This document shows positions 21,086 through 32,722 of a DNA stretch of 64,000 nt, piece after piece. Location of the stretch: NCBI GenBank assembly GCA_021234155.1, contig JAJEKV010000111.1:1618968-1682967 (forward strand), given 5' to 3'. The position numbers and the translations under genes were made by a program. The notes beneath the pieces are model-generated. The model did not search any database. It had not been told where the DNA came from and worked only from the letters and a program-made list of their open reading frames with translations. This DNA is from Isoetes taiwanensis. Its lineage: Eukaryota > Streptophyta > Lycopodiopsida > Isoetales > Isoetaceae. Every line of letters begins with the position of its first letter. The stretch's first letter is position 1.

Positions 21086-22237
21086 AAAAAATGCAGATCA
21101 CAAATATTTAATGTTGAACTTTAAACATTAAAGAAGTGAAGCATGTCTTTATGCAAATCCATCTTTAAGGTACAGAATCTGGCTTTTATGTTCTGCTAGA
21201 GTAAATCCCAGCAACCTATAAATATCAGAAGTTTGCATGCAGAAACAAGTGATGGGGCTTCTGTATAAATCTATTGGATATCAGTCTGGGAAGGGTGAAA
21301 ATGAGCCTTGAACAGCTTTAGGAGGCACAGGCCTTATGCCTGCTATCTGTAATTGCTTCTCATGACAGTAAATCCAAAGTAGCATCTTGAGATTAATAAT
21401 ATTTATCTTCTTATTTCCAAAGGTGGAAGTTGAAGAGAATGGAAGTACATGGGTCTTAACTCTGCCTTAACTAAGTATAACCACAGTGTTTTTGCTGAAG
21501 CTAAACACTCTTCGTGTTGGGCTACAAAGACAAGATTTCTGTGACAAACAAGGTCATATTAAGAGACTGTCCACGACATTTGGAAATATGTCAAGTGCAA
21601 GGACCAACCATACCACAACCAATGAGATGAAATGAATCTCAACTTTAGCAGCAAATTTCCATTTGGAATATTTTTGATAGGCTGCAAGTTTGATGATTAC
21701 AAAACCCTTCATTATACACAATACTGCTGCCAAAAGTGCAATGCTGGAAATACCAAAGCAACTTTCTGGATAGTACATGAGACTCTGGACTATTTTTTAA
21801 TATTTGGGGATTCTTTGATGTTTTTATAACCAGATTCACTTGTACTACTTTACTCCAGCACCAGAAATTAGAATACATTTATATTTTTCACGACGACCAA
21901 GGCAAGTAACTGCAGCGCAAGTGCCAGGTTAGTTGTTTAAACGTTTTGTCAAGCTACATGTCACTAAATCTTACCTCAATTAAAGCGCTACACCATCAGG
22001 ACAATAAAATGCCAGTCTTAGATAGAAGAGCATATATCCTCCTTGTCTTATGATTTAAAATAATTCTGTTCTTGAATAATGACTGGAAAAAGTGCAAGAT
22101 ATATTGGGAATAAATCTATCTGTGTCCTAATGCCTAGAAGCTGGACCTCATGCTACGTACTCTTCAACATAACAAAACGCTTGTGTAAGCATTCGTGATC
22201 CAATTGCTAAAATGATTTGGCACTAATGTTAAATTCA
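21086..22237. other. CACTA central region, left part, no gene recognised
   Basis: AT-rich sequence between the divergent CACTA genes. A minus ORF at 21554-21778 is hydrophobic but has no support. It probably includes the promoter of the minus-strand gene and intronic sequence of the captured armadillo gene fragment. Confidence 0.35.
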
Positions 22238-22553
22238 GGAACTGAAAAAGAGCAATATGCTGCTGTTGTTGCATTGCTTAAGCTAACTATGGACAACCCA
22301 ACCAAGGTTCTGGCATTAGTTGAGAATGAAACTAATCGTTTAGTTGTCTTAAGCAGGATAATGTCATCTGAGTCTTCACTGGAATTGAGAGTATATTGCA
22401 GATCTTTGCAGAGTGTTGTTTGCAAATGCCAAGATACGATCAAAAGTGGCTGTCACAACCTGCATCCAGCCTGTGTTATGATCAGCATGTGTTATGCTGC
22501 TGTTCTTGCTCTTGACGCTTTAGTGGATGATGAACAACGTGTAGAACGATTCT
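22238..22553 (+). pseudogene. Captured armadillo-repeat fragment resembling plant CSI1
   Basis: After a splice-acceptor-like TTCAG, the frame reads GTEKEQYAAVVALLKLTMDN, then a P-T-K-V-L-A-L-V stretch and RIMSSESSLEL. A one-base shift then gives ADLCRVLFANAKIRSKVAV and T-T-C-I-Q-P-V-L. Another shift gives ALDALVDDEQRVE. The series KEQYA...LxxLxxxNP...RIxSS...AAxLCxVLFxNxxIRS...LDxLVDDEQ matches my recollection of armadillo repeats in CELLULOSE SYNTHASE INTERACTIVE 1, which links cellulose synthase to microtubules. At least two frameshifts and no continuation mean it is not functional. It is probably transduplicated genomic DNA, since the acceptor is retained. Confidence 0.65.
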
Positions 22554-24334
22554 GAGAACAACTCTGTTATCTTTGTATGTCATTTGGCGGCATGCCTTTC
22601 TTTTCGGTGCATATGTTTCCTGACCGCCGCAAGTGCGAGGGTTGTGATGATTGCTTGAAATTCCTGTTTGGACTTAGGCACTGGCATAGAGGCTATGATG
22701 TGAAGGACTTTAATGGTGCAAGCGATGCTCATGGTTGTAGATCTTGACAGGTGTAAATAAGATTGTGGCTTTCTCAGAACCTTATTTCAACAAATGGTGT
22801 TTATATGCTAACATTGTACACATTCCTTGGTCATGATGACCTGGAAATATGTGTGTATGTGCATATATGTGCTCATACATGGCACTGCATTAGACATTAA
22901 TATACTGTAAAAGCTCTTTGGGCTTTTTAGTGGATAATATTCCACCCTTCCAATTAGCAGCGCTTGATCTGAAGTTGAATCAGCAGCAGGTCAACCAACT
23001 TACCGACATGATTTAGAGAAAATGGCTGTTTGTTTCAAGAAAATAGTTGAACCATACCACGGAGTTATTTACAAAAAGAAGGTTTTATTTGGATTATTTT
23101 CTGAATATCTCAACTGACGTGTTCATTAAAAGACCTGGATACTTAACATAGACCTCCCAAACAAGATGAGGTTTTCAATGGGACAGTTCATGGTGTCTTC
23201 TGACCAATTGGAAATCGAGGTTAGAAGGGCTAAGCATGTTAATTGGGGACAGCCTACGGCAGAAGGCACTCAAGACTGCAGGTGTAACGTTGTTCTTGCT
23301 GTCTAAGAGGTGCGAAAAACAAGTGATGGAGCATCCAAGAGAAGAACAGAATGGAATGCCAAGAGAAATGCTTAACTCTTAAACATCTTAGTTCGAAAAA
23401 TAGTTCTTTTCCATTGTTGGACATGATCTTCCCCTACCTCGACATGGTGTTACAGGGTATCCAAGTGCCCTACATTACATGGACAGGTTCCATGATGCCA
23501 TTATCAAGATTTCCTATCAAAGTAGATCTTGAGGTGCTAGAGAGTAGCGTCTCTACCTAGCAGTGCTACAGATCTTGAAGTGCTAGAGAATAGTGCCTCT
23601 AGTAGCAATACAGAATGTCTGGATGCCATTTATAATGACAATTATGCTACATAAGCACCACAATTTTGTATATCCTCTGAGCAGCTGAATATGCAAGAAT
23701 TTACAGCTGAATATGCAAGAATTTACAGATGAATTTATGTATTCTTTACGGCAATTATATCTGGACCTTCTGCATTTTTTTCACAACAGATAAAGCTTGT
23801 GCTGCTTCTGTGCTCCAGCGACGGAGGTGCAATGTGCCATAGCCAGCAAGCTACTCCGGCGGCATAGCAACAACAGGACGCCCGCTTGCTTGTCAAGTCA
23901 GTCTTTTTTTTCTCTTTTTTCTTATTTTTTTTTTAAAGCTCGATTTTTTCCTCAGAAAGGTACGTGTCAGTTTTAGGAAAATCATCAATCAAGAATATTC
24001 TAAAAGCATATTTGTAGGAGAATTATATATGTTAGAAAAGATGCATTTGTTTAAATTTCCCTTCAGTGTGCAAAAATTGAAACATGTAACTCGTAGATGG
24101 AACTTGACCTATAATATCACACTAATATACTGTGTATTTCCAAATATTCCTCTTGTAGAAAGTGGAAATAGGCACACTAATAGACCCTGATGTTCCCGAT
24201 GTTCCATCCCTTAGAGATGACTCATAACTTGTAGTTCCACCATATAATGCATGTAATGCTAATTACCTATTACTTTTATGATACGAAATTAACCTCTATG
24301 GATCATGTTGATGATCCTAAAAGCGTTGAAGAAT
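22554..24334. other. CACTA central region, right part
   Basis: No gene recognised. It includes a 46-bp-spaced repeat (about 23526-23556 and 23571-23602, sharing GTGCTAGAGA) and a 24-bp tandem repeat with ATGCAAGAATTTACAG at about 23690-23735. A plus ORF at 23351-23560 has no match. It may be decayed captured sequence and the TNP2 promoter. Confidence 0.35.
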
Positions 24335-27300
24335 TGAAGCCAAGCCATAAAAGATGGAGTTTCAGTTGTGGAGTGCCCATGTACAAAATGCAACGGAAAC
24401 AAATTGAAGTCACTTGATGACATTCATCGGCATCTCAAATGTAATGGTTGGAGTCAACAATTAAAAGAGGTGAGAGAACCTTCAAATTTCCATATTTATC
24501 TTTTAGCACGTGTCTAGTTTAAAATTACAACCATTGCAGGACACTAGATGTAAAGATACAGTGTCTCAAACAATTCAGGACACCTTCATGGTAATTGATA
24601 ATGATTATGAAAGTCACGTACCTTTGGAAGGTGCTAGGGATAATTTTCCAGGTAGAAATGTAAGTGAAAGTCCAATTGTTGATGGAGATCAGATAACAGA
24701 TGGAGATCAGATAACAGATGAAGATCCATTATGTGATAACACTAGCGACCCATTAAAGCCATTATATGATGGAAGTTCATTGAACATGTTATCTGCCGTA
24801 CTTCTGATTCTTGATCTGAAGACTATGCATGGATGGTCAAATTCTAGCCTTGATGATCTTCTAAAAGTTTTGGGAGGACAGTTGTTACCCAAAGGAAACT
24901 TATTGCCACGATCATCTTATTATGCACAAAAATTGATGAAGGATCTTGGTCTGGAGTATGAATCTATCCATGCTTGCCCAAATGATTGTATTCTGTATAG
25001 AGGGGAGTATGCTAATCTTGAGTCTTGCCCTAATGAAAAATGCCAAGAAAGCCGATGGGGCAAAAAAGGCAAACCTAGTGCACGTAAAGTTGTGCGTTAC
25101 TTCCCTGTCGTACCTCGACTACTGAAATTATATGAATGTCCATCAATGGCAAGACACATGACATGGCATGCTAACAATGTAAGTAAAGATGGCATTTGCA
25201 GGTATGTCTCTGATTCACCAGCGTGGCAGCACATCAACAACATGTGGCCTGACTTTGTTGAAGACCCCCGCAACATTAGATTTGGTTTGGCATTTGATGG
25301 CGTAAGCCCGTTTAGTGAGATGAGATCTAACTGGAGTACTTGGCCTGTTATGTTGGTAAATTACAATATTGAACCATGGTTAGCTACAAAGCCGCATTTT
25401 ATTATGTTGACATTGTTGATTCCTGGACCACAGCAAGTACCTTCTTCAAAAATTGATGTTTACATGAGTCTTATTGTGGAAGAGTTCCATAAGCTTTGGG
25501 AAGGAGTAAAAGCATTTGACTTCAGCAAGCCTATTTTGGAGAGGGAATTCACCTTGCGTTCAATGATCATGTGGACTATACATGACTTTCCTGCATATGG
25601 TTTGTTGGCAGGATGTGTAACCCATGGATATCGAGCATGTCCCCACTGTGGACCTGATATTCATGTTCGCAAGTCTAGCAGTCTTAGAAAATTTATTTAT
25701 GCAGGCCATCGCCGATATCTCCCCATTGATCACAATTTTCGGAGAATGAAAGTATTTGATGGGAAAGTTGAATTTGGAACAGCCCCAAATCTTGCGGAAC
25801 CTACTGATATACAAAATTGGATAATGGAAAAGGAAGAATGGGAGAGAAAGGAGTTGTCTCGAAAAGAATTGAAACAAAAAAAGAAACTTGATGATGCAGA
25901 TGATGATCCAGTGAAAAGGACGGGGTGGAAACGCCTTTCTATATTTTATGAGCTTCCATATTGGGAGGTATGTCATGCTTGCATATGTATATATGTACTT
26001 AGTAACTTATGTCATTACGTGTACTTATCTTATTTCATATTACATATTACAGCATCTTCTTATCCGAAACACACTAGATGTGATGCACGTGGAGAAAAAT
26101 GTTGCAGAAAATATAGTTAAAACAATACTTGGAGATGCTGACAAGGACAATGAAAAGGTACGAGAGGACATGAGAGAGATTGGAATTCGTGAGTCCCTCT
26201 GGTCTCAATCACAAAACGGTAAAGTTATTTTACCTCATGCTCCGTATGTTCTTACAAAAGAAGAAAAAAAAGCTTTCTTTGCTGTTATACAAAGTGTGAA
26301 ACCTCCGACAGGATTGTCCTCTAACTTCAAAAAATGTGTTGCAAATGGAAAGCTCAAATCGATGAAATCACATGATTATCATATTCTTCTTCAGCAGTTC
26401 CTTCCTTTGGCTATACGTGATTGTCTAGGAGAAGGAGAAAGAATGTCAATATTAAGACTCAGTGCTTTGTTTAAGCAAATTACTGCAAAAGAGATTCATT
26501 TGAGTGAGATGAGTAACTTGAAGAGCGAAGCTGTGAATGTGTTATGCTTGCTTGAGAAGCATTTTCCGCCATCTTTTTTCACGATCATGACACATCTCAT
26601 CATACATCTAGTAGAAGAGCTAGCTATTTGTGGGCCTGTGACTGCACGATGGATGTATCCCATTGAGAGATTCTTAAAACATCTCAAGAAATATGTTCGC
26701 AACATGGCATATCCAGAGGGATCCATTGCTGAAGGATATATAATTAATGAAGCAATGACTTTCACCACCATGAAGGAGGACAAAAATATTGAACTTTTAG
26801 GTGAATATGATGGTGTCTTGGAGCGTAACACATCTGAGGTTTTGGAAGGCAAAGGAACTTTGATAAAGTTGGATGTATCATTGAGACAACAAGCACATGA
26901 ATGCATTCTAGCAAATTCAACCATCATCAACACATGGAGATTGTAAGTATTCAGTTTTATAATTTAGATTGATGTGCTTTAATGACAAAGTTAACTTTCA
27001 ATCTGTTAATAATAGAAAATATGATCAATCACAACATGGTGTCTTTTAAAATTTACCGAGGGAGCGGGTTATGAACTTTCGAGTGGCTTAAAATGGAAGT
27101 CCAGCGTATGGTTCAAAATGAGGAGCAAGTAGATCCATTGTTGCTTGACCTTGCTTTTGGAGTTGAAGAATATGCTACAAGTTATAAAAGCATGTGGGCA
27201 TATGGTTGGCATTTACGAGTGCAAGACTTAGACGCAAAGCAAGTGACACAAGATTCAGGCATTTCTGCAATATTTCAATCTACGAGCCGTAGTAGTGCTA

Positions 27301-27810
27301 AAGACAAGCGTCCAATTGAAGCTGACATAGAATATTTTGGCAAAATTCAAATGATTCTCTGAGGTTCTATTAGTACTTGTAAATATATTATTAATACTAT
27401 AGTACATTTAATTTATAACACTAATTCTTTTTTCGTGGTTTTGTAGGTCTGTCTTGGTTCATCGCATGTGGTGCTTTTGCAATGCCATTGGTATAGGCCT
27501 GATATTATTGGACAACGAGCATCTACAAAATTTGACAAGTATGGCTTTCAACTGGTGGACACTACAAAAGCTGCATATAAATCTAATTCAAGTTCTCAAC
27601 CCTTTGTCTTTCCAGAACATGTCCAACGGGTAAAACGCAATTATAGTTTCTTACTTGCAATAATTTTTTTGTGAAATCGTCTGGTTAAGCATTTAAATAT
27701 ATGCAGGTTTTCTATTTTGACGATCCACATAACGTAGGTTGGTCTATTGTGCTCCGAAACCCATCTCGTAGATGGGCTAGTACTTACGATGAAAGTGAAA
27801 AAGTAACTTG
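24335..27810 (+). CDS. CACTA transposase, TNP2/Transposase_21 type with DUF4216
   Basis: At least five exons are visible. About 24357-24470 encodes the N-terminal zinc-finger-like Transpos_assoc domain (CPCTKCNGN...H...C). 24539-25964 and 26053-26945 encode the TNP2 core: ACPNDCILYRGEYANLESCP, FDGVSPFSEMRSNWSTWPVM, TIHDFPAYGLLAGC then YRACPHC, and LDVMHVEKNVAENIVKTILGD. Exons at about 27093-27362, 27448-27630 and 27705-27810 give the DUF4216 region (HVVLLQCHWYRPD...FVFPEHVQR/VFYFDDPHNVGW). Introns at 24471-24538 and 25965-26052 have clean GT-AG ends. The core exons have no internal stops, so it may be intact. It cuts at the CACTA ends. Confidence 0.93.
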
Positions 27811-28084
27811 ATGACATCGTGTATTTCATAAATCTTGTAATATATCTCTCTTTCATTTTTGTAGTTCAAAGGACATCACAAGTGCAATTTAATTCAATTT
27901 TACGATTCTAACATTGTAATATGATAATGTATGATCTTATAAATTAAATAAGAAACAAAGTGAAGTTTACTATTGAATTTAGTATGCTTCTACTTTTTCA
28001 CTATAGCAATATTATAACACAATAAATGAGGAGTTTTATAGTTACACTTAAATCAAAGATATAGATAGTTGCCCGTATGATTAC

Positions 28085-28590
28085 ATGGCACTTGTATATA
28101 TGCCACTTGTATTGAACAAATGGCAAAAGTCCCACCACACTTTAATGGCAATTAGAAGTCACTTATACAAGTGTCATTTGTTCATCTGCAAATGGCACCA
28201 ACAAGCAGCACTAACATGTCACTTATAAGTTTGTCATTTACGTCGCTCAAAATGGCAAAACATTGCCCACACTTAGATGGCACATTCAAGTCACTTAGAC
28301 ATGTGACGTTTATTGCAACGCAAATGGCACAAATAGGCAGCACTTATGGGGCACTTACATGACACTTATTAGTTTGCCATTTATGTAGGTCAAAATGGCA
28401 AAACATCGACCACACTTAAATGGCACATGCAACACACTAATCTATGTGCCATTTATAAGGCAAACAAATGGCAACATAAATGTCGCTTAAATGGCACATA
28501 CTTGTCACGTTTTGTTATGTGCCAATTACAATGATACAAATGGCAAATTCATGAAATTGTGCCATTTCTTCGTGCCATTTATGCACATTT
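28085..28590. repeat. CACTA right subterminal repeats
   Basis: Numerous AAATGGCA and ATGGCAC motifs, inverted relative to those of the left end, spaced about 20-40 bp. They extend to the right terminal inverted repeat. Confidence 0.85.
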
Positions 28591-28826
28591 TTGTAGTAGT
28601 GTTTTTACTAAAATCACACACTTTTTAGCTGCAACAGACAACATTTTATGTTAAAAATTACTCTGTTAAGTCTAATTTAGATACACAAAATTGACTTAGA
28701 CAGACAACATTTTAGCTTGTTTTCTTGTCTTTTTCTGGCCTTTAGGGCATAAGATTAGCAAATGTTATTCTGGAATACAAATTTCTTTTGCATTTCTGTC
28801 TTAACATGGTTGTTTTAAACGTTTCA

Positions 28827-29484
28827 GTGGCAGGGAAGAAGGAAGCAAGAGGGCATCAAAGAAATCTCATAAGCCTAAGCGTCCACACCCACAAAAGCAC
28901 ACCGCTGACACGGACGAACCTGCTATTTACGAAAACTTTCAAACGCAGTGGTTCGTAACCAGGGGGGCAGATGGAAAAAATACAAAGACACCGACGCTTT
29001 TTATGCGCCCAGTAAAAGTGCTTGGTAACAAAAGGTCTGTGACTCCATGTTTGTTAACCTTGGGACAATAAAAGATGTCTCCGAGGTTTTGGGACAAGGA
29101 GGTCAAACGGGAGGCTATCCTTCAAGACCTCCCAAGGCTTCATTGTTGTGGACCTTGCATTCTTTAAAATTGTCGGTGTGCAACCACCGATTTGTACAAA
29201 TTTTTTTCACACTACCGGCTAAAACGAAGCCCGTGTGTTCATTAATTAAGCAGTTTTTTCCAAAGACTGGCGAGGACTTTCTGTTAGTGAGTCCGAGCAA
29301 TCGGATGGAGAAAGATCGCGAATCACCACCTTCTCCTAGTTACGCTAGTTCTTGGGGAGGTCATCGGATAAAGGTTTTGAGGAAGAAGAGGAGGAAGAAC
29401 CCCTGCGCGCCAAAGAAACTTAGCACGCTAAGAGAGACCATAGTCGCTAAAGAACCAAAGAAGAGAAAAACACAGCTGACTTGA
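28827..29484 (+). pseudogene. ParB-methyltransferase gene, N-terminal coding region
   Basis: An acceptor (AAACGTTTCAG) precedes a frame rich in Lys/His/Pro (SHKPKRPHPQKHTADTDEPA) with FMRPVKVLGNKRSVTP. Another frame overlaps at 29047-29484 and contains NHRFVQIFF and a highly basic KKRRKNPCAPKK segment. No domain is recognised. By position it is the N-terminus of the methyltransferase protein. The preceding intron-like DNA has one palindrome half (GTTATTCTGGAATAC, about 28763-28777). Confidence 0.5.
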
Positions 29485-29639
29485 AATCATAGAAGTCCCC
29501 GAGGAACCTAAGAAGAAGAAGGGAAAGGGTAAAGCACCCTCGGTGTTGCTATTAAAAAAAAAAAAGTTGATAAAACATCTGAAAAATGGAAGAGATTAAC
29601 CCGCACAAGTTTGTGCAAGGTGTCATTTATTTTGATCCA

Positions 29640-30215
29640 CTTCAATGAAGCTTCCTCCAAAAAATGAAGCTGGTGAAAGGCCACTTGTGTTCGCAAAATT
29701 TATGCCGATCACTTGAGGAACCCGAAAGACGAATAAGGAGCAATCCAAATGCTCATGTGGCCCCAATAGTTGTCCTTGTTGATTGAGGGACCGGTGCATA
29801 ACCCCTGTGAGTATGACAGAGAAAATGCCGACACCTACACTCACTACGCCTTGGGAGGGAATCATAGCTTCAAGGCAAGAAGGCAACTTTACAAAGAAAA
29901 GAAGAACCCGAGGTACCCTCCGGCCCCTCTGCTGCTTCATCGTGGTCTTACAGATGAAGAAGCAAAAATCGTTGCCAACACCCACAATGTCGACATAACG
30001 AAAGTACAAACTAAAGATGAGCTTTGTCGACAAGATCCGGTTTATGCAATGTGGAGTAACGTAATTTTCAAGGAAAAGTACGGTGAGGACCTGAAGAAGC
30101 CCGGCGTTTTTCCTTGGAGCTTAAGGAGGCGTGTGCCATTGAATCTTCTGCCTCGAAATATGACGAGGCCAACAAAAGGCGCTCTCTTATTCCCCACAAT
30201 AACCGGTTCCGGTTA
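29640..30215 (+). CDS. ParB-like domain of the ParB-methyltransferase protein
   Basis: The main frame (29770-30216) contains YALGGNHSFKARRQLYKE, then GLTDEEAKIVANTHNVDIT. This is the ParB/sulfiredoxin-like pattern: a GGxHS/R loop with basic helix, followed by a G-L-x-D-x-E-A helix. Upstream in another frame, GERPLVFAKFMPIT is the likely preceding beta strand. ParB-like domains bind CTP or act as nucleases in bacteria and phages, and they are sometimes fused to DNA methyltransferases. The C-terminal part (DPVYAMWSNVIFKEKYGEDL) precedes a GT donor at about 30235. Assignment is by motif only. Confidence 0.55.
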
Positions 30216-30282
30216 GCTTTTAGAGATGGCAAGGTAAGCACAAAATGTATTCCGTAATAGCAAACCAACTATTTGGCGTGAA

Positions 30283-30530
30283 ATCTGCTTGAAATGATTT
30301 GGGAACTCCGGGACCGTGATATTCACAATGTTCGGCGAGGGGAGTTAAAGAGCAAGGACAAGGAGACGCCCAAGAAAAAACCCCGGACGTGCCCAAAAAA
30401 GAAATGACCATTACCGATGCTGAGGGAAATGCGTGGCTTCTCCGATTACGTAGATTTTGGAAAGGCTTCTCCAAAAAGTTGTTGACAAGGAGTTTAGCCT
30501 AGAAGAAATGTCAAAGGAATTGCACAAGTA
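30283..30530 (+). CDS. ParB-methyltransferase gene, linker exon
   Basis: The frame reads MIWELRDRDIHNVRRGELKS, a basic K-K-K-P-R-T-C-P-K-K stretch, and ITDAEGNAWLLRLRRFWKGF. It ends with a donor CACAA/GTAAGA at about 30528. The intron that follows holds palindrome array 2. Confidence 0.5.
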
Positions 30531-30590
30531 AGATCTCGCCACAAACTTTGCTCTTTAGGCGTTAGAGTCCCAAAAACATCGTGGTAGATA

Positions 30591-30863
30591 GTGTATTCCG
30601 AATACACATACCTTTCTTCACTTATAGCGTGTATTCGAAATACACAATCTTCGTTCTAGAGACAAGCAATGTGTATTCCGAATACACAATGGACATGTAA
30701 AGGAAGCCATGTGTATTCGGAATACACATGTCCTCTTCTAAAAAGTATTGGTATTCCGGAATACACATTGCTTTTTCAGAGAAGCAATGTGTATTCCGAA
30801 TACACAATGCATTTTGTTTCGAGGTAACATCACCCAGTTAACCCGGTTTGTATTCGTAATACA
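30591..30863. repeat. Palindrome array 2, inside an intron, ~40-bp period
   Basis: Palindromes start at about 30591, 30629, 30671, 30711, 30751 and 30789, with a further degenerate one at about 30849. The typical unit is GTGTATTCCGAATACAC (17 bp) and the copy at 30751-30764 has the even GTATTCCGGAATAC. The period of 38-42 bp matches array 1 although spacers differ. The array lies in an apparent intron (donor about 30528, acceptor CTTGCAG at about 30946) between the ParB-like and methyltransferase coding parts. Confidence 0.92.
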
Positions 30864-31080
30864 TTTAGCTTGACTTTTATTTGTTTTTCTTCTTCTTTGC
30901 CTTGTTTCTTACTTTTTTCACTCATTGTTTCCTTAACGTCTTGCAGCCAAAAGAACGTCATAACATGTCAAACATGTTTGATGGAGCAGCCTAAACGTAG
31001 AGACATGGGAAAGGTGCAAGGAACTCTACCCCACAGAGCCACTTCGACTCGACGAGCTTAATTGTGCAATATGCACCAAA

Positions 31081-31650
31081 TTTTGAGGGTTGGGTAAGTA
31101 CTCTCAACATTATTCGCCTTTGCACACACGATCTCCCTTACGATTTTGTTGTCATGTTTTTCTCGAGCAAAAAGAAAAAACAAAGACCTTCCCGAGGGCT
31201 TCATGCATTTGGTTAGAACAAAGACGGGAAGAGAGGTTAGGAATCGAAAGAAGAACTGCTTGAGTTAGAACCATCCGATTCTGAGAGATTGGCATGTTTG
31301 ATCAAAACAATTTATATTCAATCATTCATGGTGATTGCACGAACCTAGTCGGAACGGTTAAGCCACAGGACTTCACTTTGGTTATTGCTGATCTTCCCTA
31401 CGGGTTTAAGCTTAAAGAAAGCAGATATGACGACCAGCCCTTCAAATTTTCAGAGTTTAATGCTTTTATTGATGGAATCAAGCAGATCACAACGGCTAAA
31501 CATTGGCGTTTAGTTACTTTCCATTCGAGCATGCAGCCTGGCTTGGTAGAATCAGCTTTCAAAAACCACTTTGGTTCTCCAGTTCAGGCAGGATATGAAA
31601 ACTTTGTTGCGGAAAGTCTTATTCCGAATCTGATTTACTTTTCTCTTTGA
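31081..31650 (+). CDS. DNA methyltransferase, N-terminal half (motif IV)
   Basis: From 31294 the frame gives IIHGDCTNLVGTVKPQDFTL, then VIADLPYGF. This is the catalytic motif IV of N4-cytosine/N6-adenine DNA methyltransferases (D/N/S-P-P-Y/F/W), here DLPY with Leu in the second position. A helix-rich stretch with WRLVTFHSSMQPGLVESAF follows. The exon ends near 31650. A 92-bp intron-like gap containing GTGTATTCCGAATAG precedes the next coding part. The upstream frames (31081-31290) look coding but are shifted. Confidence 0.7.
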
Positions 31651-31742
31651 TTACGAGTGTATTCCGAATAGTATTTCCCTTACGGTTTTCGAAGTGTGTT
31701 CTTGTTTTGGCTAAGTAAACATCACTTTAAATGTTTTACTAG

Positions 31743-32415
31743 GTACAAACTAACATCAACTACCATGGTGGAGGACCAAGGTTGCTTAGCAAGGTAGAGT
31801 ACCTTCATGTAGCTTATTGGAGTTTTGATGGGAAGAGGACCATGGAACACTTCAACACTGCCGCCTGTCAAAACTTCTCAAACGTCCTTGAGTTTCAAAG
31901 CAGTTGTTACGTAAATTGCAGGACCCAACCGCAAAGGCGAGTGATTGTGAATCACTACCGGAAACCACAAAAGCTCATCAACCATCTCACGGACATGTTT
32001 CGGCCCGTGAGACCGGGGTGCTTGATGCTTTCTCTATGGTTCTGGTACTACTATCGCATGTGCACTTAAGAAGGGCCGCAACTGTGTAGCCGTGGATATT
32101 GATAAGGATGCTGTTAATTTTGTGAAGATGAGACTGGCTGCCTTACCTACTTTACCAGATGAACATCAAGAGCTAGGGGCCAAGTCTTCATCTGATTATG
32201 CTAAACTAACATCCTCAGAGATACAGCCTCCATTCTCCAGCTCACTAGACGATGAGGCAACCTTTGCAGAGCTTAAAGAAGTAGCTTTAGCTACCATTCC
32301 AGAGGACAAGGAGGATACAAAACTCAAGTCTCCAGCAAAGGAGCAGATAGAACAGAAGGACGAGATGGCAGAGAGCAGCAAAAAGAATGAGGAGGACTAT
32401 GATGTAGATCTTTGA
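31743..32415 (+). CDS. DNA methyltransferase, C-terminal half (motif I) and acidic tail
   Basis: Starts after an ACTAG acceptor. It contains VNHYRKPQKLINHLTDMFRP (the helix before motif I in such enzymes), VLDAFSM, and after a frame change GSGTTIACALKKGRNCVAVD, the AdoMet-binding motif I (D-x-F-x-G-S-G-T-T). A charged Glu/Lys-rich tail ends EEDYDVDL at 32415. Motif IV before motif I is the beta-class order seen in PF01555 enzymes. One frameshift near 32035 separates DAF from GSGTT. The tail is eukaryote-like and its terminator lies 350 bp before the TIR. Confidence 0.75.
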
Positions 32416-32722
32416 CTACTGCATATTAAAATTATCATTATTTATTACAATGAATCTTCAATATTGATGTACAACAATTTATTAAAAACATAGTACTTTT
32501 TTTCCTTTCTATTCTGGTGCTTGTTTTTTGTAATGCTTTCAGTCTCTTCAAGTCTATGCCTAAATTTCGCTATTTTTATGATTTCTGTTTCATAAGTACA
32601 AAGTTTTCGTCTAATAATGGGCCAAAATGGCATGAAAAAAAATGCAAACCTCTAGAAATTCTTAACAACTATCAAAAAAGGCTTATTTTAGAAACTTGGT
32701 GTTTTTTTAAAGGGAATCTTTG
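32416..32722. other. 3' region between the methyltransferase gene and the right TIR
   Basis: AT-rich non-coding sequence, probably the 3' UTR and subterminal region. No palindrome array is seen here, unlike the inter-gene region. Confidence 0.4.

Larger units (their letters stand above)
17276..28601. mobile_element. Complete CACTA (En/Spm) transposon
   Basis: The ends are CACTACTACAAAAAT and its exact inverse ATTTTTGTAGTAGTG, flanked by the 3-bp duplication TTT (17273-17275, 28602-28604), as expected for CACTA. It spans 11,326 bp. Both ends carry many subterminal AAATGGCAC/GTGCCATTT motifs. It holds a TNP2-type transposase on the plus strand and a Ptta/En/Spm (Transposase_24) gene on the minus strand, transcribed outward from a ~3-kb central region that includes a captured armadillo-repeat fragment. 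It is the innermost insertion of the nest. Confidence 0.97.

Noticed and set aside
28827-32415. The methyltransferase gene as bacterial contamination or an integrated virus
   Set aside because: It has introns, a eukaryote-like acidic tail, lies inside a TIR element between two plant LTR halves, and shows no viral structural genes.
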